A DNA stretch of 64,000 nucleotides, from contig NZ_CP103965.1 of assembly GCF_024970185.1 (NCBI RefSeq), forward strand, positions 2,228,001-2,292,000. The letters run 5' to 3'. Of the stretch, positions 53,257-61,745 are shown one piece after another. The position numbers and the translations under genes are program-made. Positions within the stretch are counted from its first letter, which is position 1. Each line of letters starts with the position of its first letter. This DNA comes from Pseudomonas sp. N3-W (GTDB taxonomy: Bacteria; Pseudomonadota; Gammaproteobacteria; Pseudomonadales; Pseudomonadaceae). Under the pieces are notes generated by a model. That model made no database searches, had not been told where the DNA came from, and saw only the letters and a list, made by a program, of their open reading frames with translations.

Positions 53257-54003
53257 TTAACTCGCTCCGTGGCCGCTGAATACTTTGAAGGGGGTTTTCA
53301 ACAGGATCTTCAGATCAAGCAGCAGGCTCTGCTCGGCGATGTAGTTGAGGTCCAACTCAACGCGCTGGTCGAAGTCGATATTGCTGCGCCCGGAGATCTG
53401 CCACAGGCCGGTCATGCCGGGGTAGATGCTCAGGCGGGCAAGGTGATTGTCCTTGTAGCGGTAGGCGCTGAACGAGGTTGGCCGGGGGCCTACCAGGCGC
53501 ATGTCACCGGTAAACACGTTGATCAGGTTGGGCAGCTCGTCGAGGCTGCTGCGCCGCAGGAAACCGCCAATGCGGGTGATGCGCGGGTCCTTGTCGATCT
53601 TGAAATCGATGGCGTCGGCGCCATGCTTGTTGAGGTGGCGCAGCGACTCCTTGAGCTCCTCGGCGTTGGCCACCATGGTGCGAAACTTGTACATGCCAAA
53701 CGAGCGGCCGCGATAGCCGGTGCGTTTTTGCACGAACAGAATCGGACCAGGGCTGGTGTATTTGATCGTCAGTGCCAGACCCAGCAGCAACGGCGAAACC
53801 AGCACTAGAATCATCAGCGCGCCGATGCACGCCACCACGCGGTTGGTGCGCGACAGCGTCCAGGGCCGGCCACCATCGCGCCCGGTGATCCAGCCGCGAC
53901 CCTGCATGTGGATCGCGCTGTCGAGGCGCATTCGGTGCTCGGGGTCCAGACGATTGTCGCGTCGCAGATTGTTGAGCGGGACTCCTTTCTCATGACCAGT
54001 CAT
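53257..54003 (-). CDS. Undecaprenyl-phosphate sugar phosphotransferase (WcaJ/PglC-like)
   Basis: 248 residues. One membrane segment (VVACIGALMILVLVSPLLLG) precedes the catalytic domain with YKFRTMVANAEELKESLRHL, RITRIGGFLRRSSLDELPNL, INVFTGDMRLVGPRPTSFSA and YPGMTGLWQISGR. It lacks the four-helix N-terminal domain of full-length WbaP or WcaJ. It transfers the first sugar-1-phosphate to undecaprenyl phosphate and so starts the EPS unit. It overlaps the epimerase by 4 nt and abuts the CpsD-like gene. Confidence 0.93.
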   Translation of the reverse strand: MTGHEKGVPLNNLRRDNRLDPEHRMRLDSAIHMQGRGWITGRDGGRPWTLSRTNRVVACIGALMILVLVSPLLLGLALTIKYTSPGPILFVQKRTGYRGRSFGMYKFRTMVANAEELKESLRHLNKHGADAIDFKIDKDPRITRIGGFLRRSSLDELPNLINVFTGDMRLVGPRPTSFSAYRYKDNHLARLSIYPGMTGLWQISGRSNIDFDQRVELDLNYIAEQSLLLDLKILLKTPFKVFSGHGAS

Positions 54004-55058
54004 AGACTCCTCCGCTTTAACGCTGCCGCGTGCGAAGCCAGGGGGATCGGCAGCAGGTAGTAATCGCAGAACCAGGCGACGAAGCGGCGCAGGCCTTCAT
54101 CGAGTTCAATGCGCGGGTGAAAGCCGGTGTCATCTTCCAGTTCATGCACATCGGCACAGGTGTTGAGCACGTCTCCAGGTTGCAGAGGCAGCAGCTCGAC
54201 GTTGGCCTTGCGGCCCAGGTGCTTTTCCATCAGCGCCAGATAATCCTTGAGTTCCACCGGGTGCTCGCCACCGATGTTGTAGATGCGCCACGGCGCCATG
54301 CTGCTGGAGGCGTCGGGTTGTTCACGGTCCCAGTTGGGCGAGAGGTGCGGCGGGTGGTCGATCAGACGGGCAATGCTTTCGATGATGTCGTCGATGTAGG
54401 TGAAGTCGCGTTGATGCTGACCGTAGTTGAACAGCTTCAATGGACTGCCTTCGATGATCGCCTTGGCAAAGCGGATCGGCGACATGTCGGGCCGGCCCCA
54501 CGGGCCGTACACGGTGAAAAAACGCAGACCGGTGCTGGGAATGCCGAACAGGTGGCTGTAACTGTGGGCCATCAATTCGTTGGCTTTTTTGGTCGCGGCG
54601 TACAGCGACAACGGGTGATTGACACCGTCGTGGGTCGAGTAGGGCGTGTGCTGGTTGGCGCCGTACACCGAACTGGACGAGGCGTAGATCAAGTGTTCCA
54701 CCGGATGGTGCCGGCACGCTTCGAGGATGTTCAGGAAGCCGCAGAGGTTGCTGTCCAGATATGCCTTGGGATTGTCCAGCGAGTAACGTACCCCGGCTTG
54801 CGCCGCAAGGTTGATCACCACTTGCGGTTGTTCACGGGCAAACAAATGTTCGACGGCCGCAGCGTCGGCGAGGTCGATGGTGGCGAGGGGAAATTCACCG
54901 ACCTGGTCCTGCACCCAGCGCACGCGATCGCGCTTGAGTTGCGGGTCGTAGTAGTCGTTGAAATTGTCCAGCCCGCAGACCCGATGCCCGTCGCGCAGCA
55001 GCCGCAATACGCAATGGGCACCAATGAACCCCGCCGCTCCGGTCACCAGGATATTCAT
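54000..55058 (-). CDS. NAD-dependent nucleotide-sugar epimerase, UDP-glucuronate 4-epimerase-like
   Basis: 352 residues from the ATG at 55058. The Rossmann motif is MNILVTGAAGFIGAHCVLRL, followed by VCGLDNFNDYYDPQLKRDRV, which is characteristic of UDP-glucuronate 4-epimerases. The catalytic YxxxK is in LYAATKKANELMAHSYSHLF and the Ser region in IYASSSSVYG. It would make UDP-galacturonate for the EPS. It is coupled to the upstream 38-codon stub (ATGA) and to the phosphotransferase gene downstream. Other uronate or hexose epimerases cannot be ruled out. Confidence 0.9.
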   Translation of the reverse strand: MNILVTGAAGFIGAHCVLRLLRDGHRVCGLDNFNDYYDPQLKRDRVRWVQDQVGEFPLATIDLADAAAVEHLFAREQPQVVINLAAQAGVRYSLDNPKAYLDSNLCGFLNILEACRHHPVEHLIYASSSSVYGANQHTPYSTHDGVNHPLSLYAATKKANELMAHSYSHLFGIPSTGLRFFTVYGPWGRPDMSPIRFAKAIIEGSPLKLFNYGQHQRDFTYIDDIIESIARLIDHPPHLSPNWDREQPDASSSMAPWRIYNIGGEHPVELKDYLALMEKHLGRKANVELLPLQPGDVLNTCADVHELEDDTGFHPRIELDEGLRRFVAWFCDYYLLPIPLASHAAALKRRSL

Positions 55059-55171
55059 GGGCGCAGTCCCTTCGACGAGGTGCCCATAGACCGCACGCGT
55101 TGTTCGATATTGGCCGGTGCTGCAGTTTGAATAAGGCCGACGTAGCCCATACCAAATACGTTCACGTCCAT
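55055..55171 (-). pseudogene. 38-codon stub resembling the N-terminus of a nucleotide-sugar dehydrogenase
   Basis: MDVNVFGMGYVGLIQTAAPA matches the opening beta-strand and GxGYVG dinucleotide loop of UDP-glucose or GDP-mannose 6-dehydrogenases (compare FGLGYVG in AlgD/Ugd). After 18 residues the similarity ends and the frame closes at the start of the epimerase, overlapping by ATGA. It reads as a dehydrogenase whose interior and C-terminus were deleted, leaving a coupled leader frame. It could instead be a short regulatory leader peptide. Confidence 0.45.
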
Positions 55172-55561
55172 AGTGGCGTGCCTCGTAAGTCGGTGGAAAG
55201 ATCGAATAGAGACTGTCAAAAGGGGTATAGCCCAGCCTTGGCAAACCGTGTCAGCAAAATGACATGTTGCACGGCTATAACACCGGGCTTTTTTCCGGCG
55301 ATTGGCCATCAAGTACTTGGTGGGGCTGGATTTGCCGCGGTTTTGACGGGTTCCTGACAATTCCGAGAAAGCGATAAACGGTCGTAAGCCGCGAAATACA
55401 AGGGCTGCGGCGATTCGAGTGTGTCAGTTTTGAGTCAACGTTTTTTTGACGCTTAATCGAAAAAGCCGACATTTCTTGCGGTTTGATGGCCCGCTGCTAG
55501 TGTCAGAAAATGGCCGACAAACTATTGGCTCGACACCTTTTTGATCAGCATCGGAATCGCC
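55172..55561. promoter_or_regulatory. Divergent control region of the EPS locus
   Basis: 390 nt without a gene, between the leftward EPS genes and the rightward sulfatase-fold gene. It is AT-richer than its surroundings, with A/T tracts at 55440-55446. Repeated GTCA/TGAC half-sites lie near 55422-55450 (GTCAGTTTTGAGTCAACG, then TTTTTTTGAC). They loosely recall FleQ-type sites that control Pseudomonas EPS genes, but the match is too weak to assign. No convincing -10/-35 or -24/-12 pair was found. Confidence 0.4.
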
Positions 55562-57259
55562 ATGATTCGCTACCTCAAAGAACTGTTGCTGGTCCTCTAT
55601 CTGCTCAAGAATTACGACTATTACCTTGAGCGTCTGAACGCGATGGGCATCGGTTTTCCGATGCTGCTGTTCGGTGCGATGTTTGTGGCGCTGACCGTGG
55701 CGTTGTTCATGACCGCCTACATTCGTCAGACCTTGGTGCGCCATGTGTTTGCCTTGGCGATGTTCGTTTCGGCGGTGTTTTTTGATGTGTATACGCGGGT
55801 CACCGCCGACTACCTGACCTACAGCAGTTTTGTCTCACTGGTGTATTCCGGCGGGTTCATACAGGAAGCGGCTTATCAGTACCGCGCGCCGCTGATCAGT
55901 GGTCTGCTCAGCGGTGTGTTGCTGTTGTTGGGGATCGGGCTCAAGCCGCGTCGGCGTTGGCCGGTGCCAGGTGCGTTGCTGATAGCGGCGCCGTTGCTGG
56001 GCGTGCTGTTGCTCAGCGCGGTGCTGTTTGTACGGGCCGGCGAGGGCGCCCGGGGCCTGCCGATCATGTACACGCCACTGGCTTACCTCAACCTGTTTGC
56101 CTATGAGTCATTGCACAACACGGTCGGCCCGCGCGAGCCGATCAAACTGGCGCGCATCGACACGCCCGTGGACCACGACATCGTGTTGATCATCGACGAG
56201 AGCATCTCCGGCAATTATCTGGACATCAACGCGCAGTACGGCGTGCACAGCCAGCTCAAGGAAGCGCATCCGGGGGTGGCGATTTTCAACTACGGCTATG
56301 CGGCATCCATCGCCAATTGCAGTGCCGACACCAATGTCACCCTGCGTTACGGCGGCACTCGCGCCGACTACATGCGTATCAACACGACGATGCCGTCGAT
56401 CTGGCAGTACGCAAAAAAGGCCGGGCTGCGCACCGTCTACATCGACGCCCAACGCACTGGCGGCAACCTGCAGAACCTGATGACCGACACCGAGAAAAAG
56501 GACATCGACGAGTTTGTGCAATTCGACCAGACCAGCGTGCGCGACCGCGACATGGCGGCGGCCAGCAAGCTGATCGAACTGCTTGATGACGGCACCCCGG
56601 AGCTGGTGGTGATCAACAAGGTCGGCGCGCATTTTCCGGTGCACGACAAGTACCCGGATGCGTTTATGGCCTACCGTCCGACGTTACCCCGCGGGCAGTT
56701 TGTGGAAGTGGCGGACACCGGCAAGCGCGATGGTTTCAACGGCCAGCCGGATGACTGGGTGCTGTATCGCAATGCTTATAAAAACACCGTGCTGTGGAAT
56801 GTCGGCGAGTTTTTTTCACGGATATTTGCCCAGGCCGACCTCAGTCATGCGCTGCTGATCTACACCTCGGATCATGGTCAGGATTTGCATGAACGTGGCA
56901 ACCCTGGCCTCAACACGCACTGCGGTGGCGACCCGGTGGAGGAAGAAGGATTGGTGCCGCTGGTGGTGATTCAGGGCGATCAATTGCATACCCTGGACTG
57001 GCAACAGGCGCTGGCGCAGAACAAGGACCGCTCCAGTCACTACAACATCTTCCCGACTTTGCTGGAGCTGATGGGCTATGACGCGGCTACAGTCGAGGCG
57101 ACCTACGGCAAACCGCTGAGCGTGCCGACGGTGGACGACTTCACCTTCAACTACCGCTTCAATGCGCGGCTGGGGGCCAAGCCTGCGTGGCGGCACATTG
57201 ATCTGAAAACCATCGTGACGCCTGGTGAGGCGACGCCGAATGTGGTGGTTGAGCCGTGA
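55562..57259 (+). CDS. Sulfatase-fold membrane enzyme (phosphoethanolamine-transferase-like)
   Basis: 565 residues from the ATG at 55562; a TTG seven codons earlier lacks support. Four to five N-terminal helices precede an alkaline-phosphatase/sulfatase-fold domain. IDTPVDHDIVLIIDESISGN gives the metal Asp/Glu and the likely Ser nucleophile site, and LIYTSDHGQDLHERGNPGLN and NTHCGGDPVEEEGLVPLVVI the remaining metal ligands. Members add phosphoethanolamine or phosphoglycerol to lipids or polysaccharides. Its divergence from the EPS genes suggests polymer decoration. The substrate is unproven. Confidence 0.85.
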   Translation: MIRYLKELLLVLYLLKNYDYYLERLNAMGIGFPMLLFGAMFVALTVALFMTAYIRQTLVRHVFALAMFVSAVFFDVYTRVTADYLTYSSFVSLVYSGGFIQEAAYQYRAPLISGLLSGVLLLLGIGLKPRRRWPVPGALLIAAPLLGVLLLSAVLFVRAGEGARGLPIMYTPLAYLNLFAYESLHNTVGPREPIKLARIDTPVDHDIVLIIDESISGNYLDINAQYGVHSQLKEAHPGVAIFNYGYAASIANCSADTNVTLRYGGTRADYMRINTTMPSIWQYAKKAGLRTVYIDAQRTGGNLQNLMTDTEKKDIDEFVQFDQTSVRDRDMAAASKLIELLDDGTPELVVINKVGAHFPVHDKYPDAFMAYRPTLPRGQFVEVADTGKRDGFNGQPDDWVLYRNAYKNTVLWNVGEFFSRIFAQADLSHALLIYTSDHGQDLHERGNPGLNTHCGGDPVEEEGLVPLVVIQGDQLHTLDWQQALAQNKDRSSHYNIFPTLLELMGYDAATVEATYGKPLSVPTVDDFTFNYRFNARLGAKPAWRHIDLKTIVTPGEATPNVVVEP

Positions 57260-57275
57260 GAGGTGGGTTGATTGT

Positions 57276-57439
57276 GCCGGCCTCTTCGCGGGCAAGCCCG
57301 GCTCCCAAAGGGGATCTGTGGTGCGTAGGGAGTTTGCGGGCACTGCGTTCAAAGGTGGGAGCGAGCTTCAGTGAATGAATGACGTGTACACGACACAAAA
57401 CAGTGTGGGAGCCGGGCTTGCCCGCGAAAAGGTAGGCCC
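57276..57439. repeat. REP cluster (outer inverted pair plus a fragment)
   Basis: Left unit CTTCGCGGGCAAGCCCGGCT (from about 57283), right unit GTGTGGGAGCCGGGCTTGCC (57403 on), inverted, with a partial unit AGGTGGGAGCGAGCTTCAGT (57354 on) between. It fills the gap between two convergent genes and uses the GGGCAAGCCCG variant of the stem. Confidence 0.85.
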
Positions 57440-57485
57440 ATTCAAAGCAACGGCAACAGACCCCCCACGTTCCTGAGGAAACCAC

Positions 57486-58436
57486 TCAATCCAGCGCCAC
57501 CACCCACACCGTATCCCCCGACGCATCACACACGTACAGCCGACTGCCATCGGCGCTGAATGCCGGGCCCTGCGGGTACTCGCCGGCCTGGAAGCGGCTG
57601 ACCACCTGCCACGTTGCCGTGTCGATGATCGTCAGGCGCCGTTCACTCGCGCTGCAACAGCACGCCAGGTCGCCATTGGGGTTGATGATCAAACCATGGG
57701 GCAACGCCGGGGCGGGCAGCAGGTCGAGTACGTCGTAGCTTGTCAGATCGATCTTCGCCACGATGCCGTCGCTCGTTCGATATGGCAGATAGCCGACATC
57801 CTGTGCAGCAACGATAGCGATCTCTTCAAGGGGAGCGGGCAGTGACAGGGCCGTGGTGATTTCACCCGTGTCGGTGTCCAACACTTTCAGGGCGTGGTGA
57901 ATGTAGTCGCAGTAGAACAGACGACCGTGCGCGGCAAGTACGGCAGCACTGGTAAATGATCCGGTTTCGATGCTGTCGATCATGCTGGCGCTCGCCGTGT
58001 CGATCACACAGATCCGGCATTTCGCCGGGCTGTTGGCGTTGACATAAACCCGCGTGCCCTCGGCGTTGATGGCCAGCGCATGTCCTTCGCCCGAGATGAT
58101 TCTGCCAATGACCCGCCGCGCCGCAATATCGATCACCATCAGCAGCGGTTTGCCCAGCCCGGTCACATAACCACGGCGCCCTGACCGGTCGATGACCATG
58201 GCCAGTGGTTGAATCGGCAGGCGAATGACGGCAACTACTTGATGGGCCGTGGTGTCGATCACTGACAGCGTGCTGTCCAGCGCATTGCAGACCCAGACAG
58301 TTGAATCGCGGTCGGACAGCGCCAGGCTGTTCGGCTCGCAACCGACTTCGATGACGGCAATGACCACAGCCTTGCGCTGGCGTTTGCCGAGGATGTTCGA
58401 CGGGTGACGGAAAGAGTTGCCTGGTGAGATTTTCAC
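57486..58436 (-). CDS. YVTN/YncE-like beta-propeller protein
   Basis: 316 residues made of about seven repeats with the pattern VxVIDTxxxxVV, for example LDSTLSVIDTTAHQVVAVI, GKPLLMVIDIAARRVIGRI and ERRLTIIDTATWQVVSRF. It ends GSRLYVCDASGDTVWVVALD. These 40-residue repeats form a beta-propeller used for ligand or protein binding. No signal peptide is evident, unlike secreted YncE, so it may be cytoplasmic or its start may be misjudged. The partner is unknown. Confidence 0.85.
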   Translation of the reverse strand: MKISPGNSFRHPSNILGKRQRKAVVIAVIEVGCEPNSLALSDRDSTVWVCNALDSTLSVIDTTAHQVVAVIRLPIQPLAMVIDRSGRRGYVTGLGKPLLMVIDIAARRVIGRIISGEGHALAINAEGTRVYVNANSPAKCRICVIDTASASMIDSIETGSFTSAAVLAAHGRLFYCDYIHHALKVLDTDTGEITTALSLPAPLEEIAIVAAQDVGYLPYRTSDGIVAKIDLTSYDVLDLLPAPALPHGLIINPNGDLACCCSASERRLTIIDTATWQVVSRFQAGEYPQGPAFSADGSRLYVCDASGDTVWVVALD

Positions 58437-58603
58437 GAGCCGTGCGCCTTCTGTGCGCTACGCCATTGAACCAATGGATTGACCGTCCTCGGTATCAGCA
58501 CTCCCTGTGAGGGTATTAGATACCTGCGCCCGACCGGCCGCTACTGTAAGAACTAACAGGTAGTCCGCTATCCTTGGTCCACACTCCTCAATCGGGTTTG
58601 CCC

Positions 58604-59272
58604 ATGCTTCAGGTCCACGACGTCTTTAAAAGCTATGCTACCGCGCAAGGCCCATTGCCGGTGCTGCAAGGCATCGACCTGACCCTCAGACCCGGCAGCA
58701 GCCTGGCGTTGATGGGCGAGTCGGGCAGCGGTAAAAGCACGCTGTTGCACCTGATTGCCGGGCTGGACAAGGTCGATCACGGCAGCATCAGCAGCGGTGA
58801 CTATCGCCTCGAACAGATGAACGAGGCTCAACTGGCGCACTGGCGGCGTACCGAAATCGGCCTGGTGTTCCAGCAGTTCAACCTGATCGGCAGCCTGCGG
58901 GTGGAAGACAATCTGGCGTTCCAGGCGCGGCTGGCCGGGCGTCACGACGCGCAGTGGCAGGCACATCTGGTACAGCGGCTGGGGCTGGCGGATTTGCTGC
59001 GGCGTTACCCGGAGCAGCTATCGGGCGGGCAGCAACAACGGGTCGCGTTGGGCCGCGCGCTGGCGTCGCAACCGAAACTGCTGCTGGCGGACGAGCCTAC
59101 TGGCAGCCTCGACGAAGCCACCAGCGACGAGGTGCTCAAGCTGTTGCTGGAGTTGCTCGACGACAGCCCCACCACCTTGTTGATGGTCACTCACAGCCAC
59201 CGGGTGGCGGCGCGACTGGCGCAAACGGTGACCTTGCACGGTGGCCGGCTGGCCGACGCGCAAGCACGCTGA
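58604..59272 (+). CDS. AttE/LolD-like ABC transporter ATP-binding protein
   Basis: 222 residues from the ATG at 58604. It has Walker A GESGSGKSTLLHLIAGLD, Q-loop VFQQFNLIGSLRVEDNL, signature LSGGQQQRVALGRALASQPK and Walker B LLLADEPTGSLDEATSDEVL. The type is that of MacB/LolD ATPases, which work with FtsX-like permeases. The next gene is such a permease, beginning across its stop codon (TGAAGTG), and the third gene encodes an AttH-like lipoprotein, so the set matches an AttEFGH arrangement. Confidence 0.93.
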   Translation: MLQVHDVFKSYATAQGPLPVLQGIDLTLRPGSSLALMGESGSGKSTLLHLIAGLDKVDHGSISSGDYRLEQMNEAQLAHWRRTEIGLVFQQFNLIGSLRVEDNLAFQARLAGRHDAQWQAHLVQRLGLADLLRRYPEQLSGGQQQRVALGRALASQPKLLLADEPTGSLDEATSDEVLKLLLELLDDSPTTLLMVTHSHRVAARLAQTVTLHGGRLADAQAR

Positions 59273-59273
59273 A

Positions 59274-61745
59274 GTGCGAGTTTTTCGGCAAACCTTGCGG
59301 GCACTGCTCAGCCATTGGCGGCGGCACCCGGTGCAGTTTTTCAGTGTGCTGACCGGGTTGTGGCTGGCTACCAGTCTGCTGACCGGTGTGCAGGCGCTGA
59401 ACAGCCAGGCGCGAGACAGCTACGCCAGGGCCAGCCAGATGATCGGCGGCGAGCCTCAGGCCAGCCTCGCGGCGCCCGGCGGCGGGGCATTTTCCCAGCA
59501 ACTGTTTGTGGACCTGCGCAAGGCGGGTTGGCCGGTGTCCCCGGTGCTGGAGGGACGCCTGGTCCTCAAGGGCCATGAGGACCAGCGCTTGCAGTTGACG
59601 GGTATCGAGCCGGTGTCGTTGCCGGCGGGTGTCGCGGTAGCGGGGCAGGCCATGGCGATGGCGCGCATCGTCGAATTTTTCAGCCCGCCGGGGCGCACCT
59701 GGATTTCGCCGCAGACCTTGCAGGCTCTGGGTTTGCGCGAAGGCGATACGCCGCTTTCCGAGGGTGGAGAAACCTTGCCGCCCTTGCAGGCTCAGCGCGA
59801 CATGGCCCCCGGTGTGCTGCTGGTGGACATCGGCTTTGCCCAGCAGTTGCTCGGCCTGCCGCAGCAACTGTCGCGCTTGCTGCTGCCCAAGGATTTCACC
59901 GCACCGTTGCCGGCTCCCTTCAAGAACCGGCTGCAACTCAAGACCGCAGGTGAAGAAAACAATCTGTCGCGTCTCACTGAAAGTTTTCACTTGAACCTCG
60001 ATGCCCTGGGTTTTCTGTCGTTCGTGGTCGGCCTGTTCATCGTTCACGCCGCCATCGGCCTGGCGCTGGAGCAACGCCGAAGCTTGCTGCGAACGCTGCG
60101 CGCCTGCGGTGTCAGTGCTCGGATGTTGATCGCCGGACTTGCCGTCGAGTTGATGGGCCTGGCGTTGATCGGCGGGATCGCCGGGGTCGTCAGCGGTTAC
60201 TGGCTGGCCAGCGTGTTGTTGCCGGACGTCGCTGCCAGCCTGCGCGGGTTGTATGGCGCGCAGGTGCCGGGGCAGTTGAGCCTCAGCCCGTGGTGGTGGT
60301 TCAGCGGCGTTGGCCTGAGCCTGCTCGGCGCCTTGCTGGCCGGTATCAACAGTCTGCTGCGGGCGGCACGCTTGCCATTGCTGGCCCTGGCCAACCCGCA
60401 AGCCTGGCATCAGGCCCATACCCGTTGGTTACGACGTCAGGGTTGGGTCGCCACGCTGGCGGCGGTGATCGCGGTTGTCGCGCTGCTTTTCGGCAACAGC
60501 CTGGCCAGCGGTTTTGTACTGATGGCGGCATTGTTGATCGGCGCGGCGCTGGCCTTGCCGGTACTGCTCAATACGTTGCTCAATCTGTTTCTGCGCCGCC
60601 GTCGCTCAGTGCTCGGTCAATGGTTTCTCGCCGATTGCCGGCAGCAGCTGCCGGCCCTGAGCCTGGCCTTGATGGCGCTGCTGTTGGCGCTGGCGGCGAA
60701 CATCGGCGCCGGTAGCATGACCGCCGGTTTCCGCCAGACCTTCAGCGACTGGCTCGAGCAGCGCCTGACCGCCGAGCTGTACATCAATCCGCAAAACCCG
60801 TCCCAGGCCCGCGACATGCAAACCTGGCTGGCACAGCAGCCGCAGGTCCGCGCCGTGCTGCCCAACTGGCAGGTGTCGGTGCAGTTGCAAGGCTGGCCGG
60901 CGGACGTCTATGGCGTGATCGATCACCCAACGTATCGCCAGCACTGGCCGCTGCTGGAGTCCCTGGGTGCGAACCCCTGGGATCGCCTGGCCAAGGACGA
61001 TGCGGTGATGCTCAGCGAACAGATGGCCCGCCGCCTGAAGGTGCATCTGGGCGATCACCTGACGATCCCTGCGCCGAACGGTCCATGGTCGCCGCGTATC
61101 GTCGGGATCTACGCCGACTACGGTAATCCCAAGGGCCATGTGCTGGTCAACGCCGAGCATTTGCTACGAGGCTGGCCGGACTTGACGCCGAACCGGTTCA
61201 ACCTGCGCATCGACCCGGCCCGGATCCCGGCTTTCCTGAAAATCCTGCAAACGCGCTTCACGCTGGACGACAGCCATATCGTCGATCAGGCCCGGCTCAA
61301 GGGCTGGTCGACCCAGGTGTTCGAACGTACCTTCGCCGCCACCGCCGCGCTCAACAGCCTGACCCTGGGCGTTGCCGGCGTGGCGTTGTTCATCAGCCTG
61401 CTGACCCAGAGCCAGAGCCGTCTCGGGCAGCTTGCACCTCTATGGGCGCTGGGCGTGACGCGGCGGCAATTGATGCTGCTCAACCTTGGCCAGACCTGGT
61501 TGCTGGCGGTGTTGACGCTGGTGCTGGCGTTGCCGTTGGGTATTGCGCTGGCCTGGTGCCTGGACGCGGTAATCAACGTTCAGGCGTTCGGCTGGCGCCT
61601 GCCGTTGCGAGTGTTCCCGTGGCAGTTGGCGCAGTTGATGGGGCTGGCGTTGTTGGCGACGTTACTGGCGTCGGCCTGGCCGCTGTATTCGTTGTACCGC
61701 ACGCAACCAGCGGACTTGCTGAGGACCTTTGCCCATGAAGATTAA
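59274..61745 (+). CDS. FtsX-type ABC permease (AttF/AttG-like, fused)
   Basis: 823 residues from GTG 59274; an in-frame GTG at 59241 lies inside the ATPase gene and is less likely. Two FtsX-like halves are present. There is an N-terminal helix, a large periplasmic domain, three to four helices (residues about 250-390), then a second unit with its periplasmic domain and three C-terminal helices (GVALFISLLTQSQSRLGQLA onward). It works with the preceding ATPase on a lipid or envelope substrate. It overlaps the next gene by 11 nt. Confidence 0.9.
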   Translation: MRVFRQTLRALLSHWRRHPVQFFSVLTGLWLATSLLTGVQALNSQARDSYARASQMIGGEPQASLAAPGGGAFSQQLFVDLRKAGWPVSPVLEGRLVLKGHEDQRLQLTGIEPVSLPAGVAVAGQAMAMARIVEFFSPPGRTWISPQTLQALGLREGDTPLSEGGETLPPLQAQRDMAPGVLLVDIGFAQQLLGLPQQLSRLLLPKDFTAPLPAPFKNRLQLKTAGEENNLSRLTESFHLNLDALGFLSFVVGLFIVHAAIGLALEQRRSLLRTLRACGVSARMLIAGLAVELMGLALIGGIAGVVSGYWLASVLLPDVAASLRGLYGAQVPGQLSLSPWWWFSGVGLSLLGALLAGINSLLRAARLPLLALANPQAWHQAHTRWLRRQGWVATLAAVIAVVALLFGNSLASGFVLMAALLIGAALALPVLLNTLLNLFLRRRRSVLGQWFLADCRQQLPALSLALMALLLALAANIGAGSMTAGFRQTFSDWLEQRLTAELYINPQNPSQARDMQTWLAQQPQVRAVLPNWQVSVQLQGWPADVYGVIDHPTYRQHWPLLESLGANPWDRLAKDDAVMLSEQMARRLKVHLGDHLTIPAPNGPWSPRIVGIYADYGNPKGHVLVNAEHLLRGWPDLTPNRFNLRIDPARIPAFLKILQTRFTLDDSHIVDQARLKGWSTQVFERTFAATAALNSLTLGVAGVALFISLLTQSQSRLGQLAPLWALGVTRRQLMLLNLGQTWLLAVLTLVLALPLGIALAWCLDAVINVQAFGWRLPLRVFPWQLAQLMGLALLATLLASAWPLYSLYRTQPADLLRTFAHED

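Noticed and set aside
55400..55460. FleQ or sigma-54 sites in the EPS control region
   Set aside because: GTCA/TGAC half-sites are present but do not form the known spacing, and no GG-N10-GC element fits; left as a remark only.
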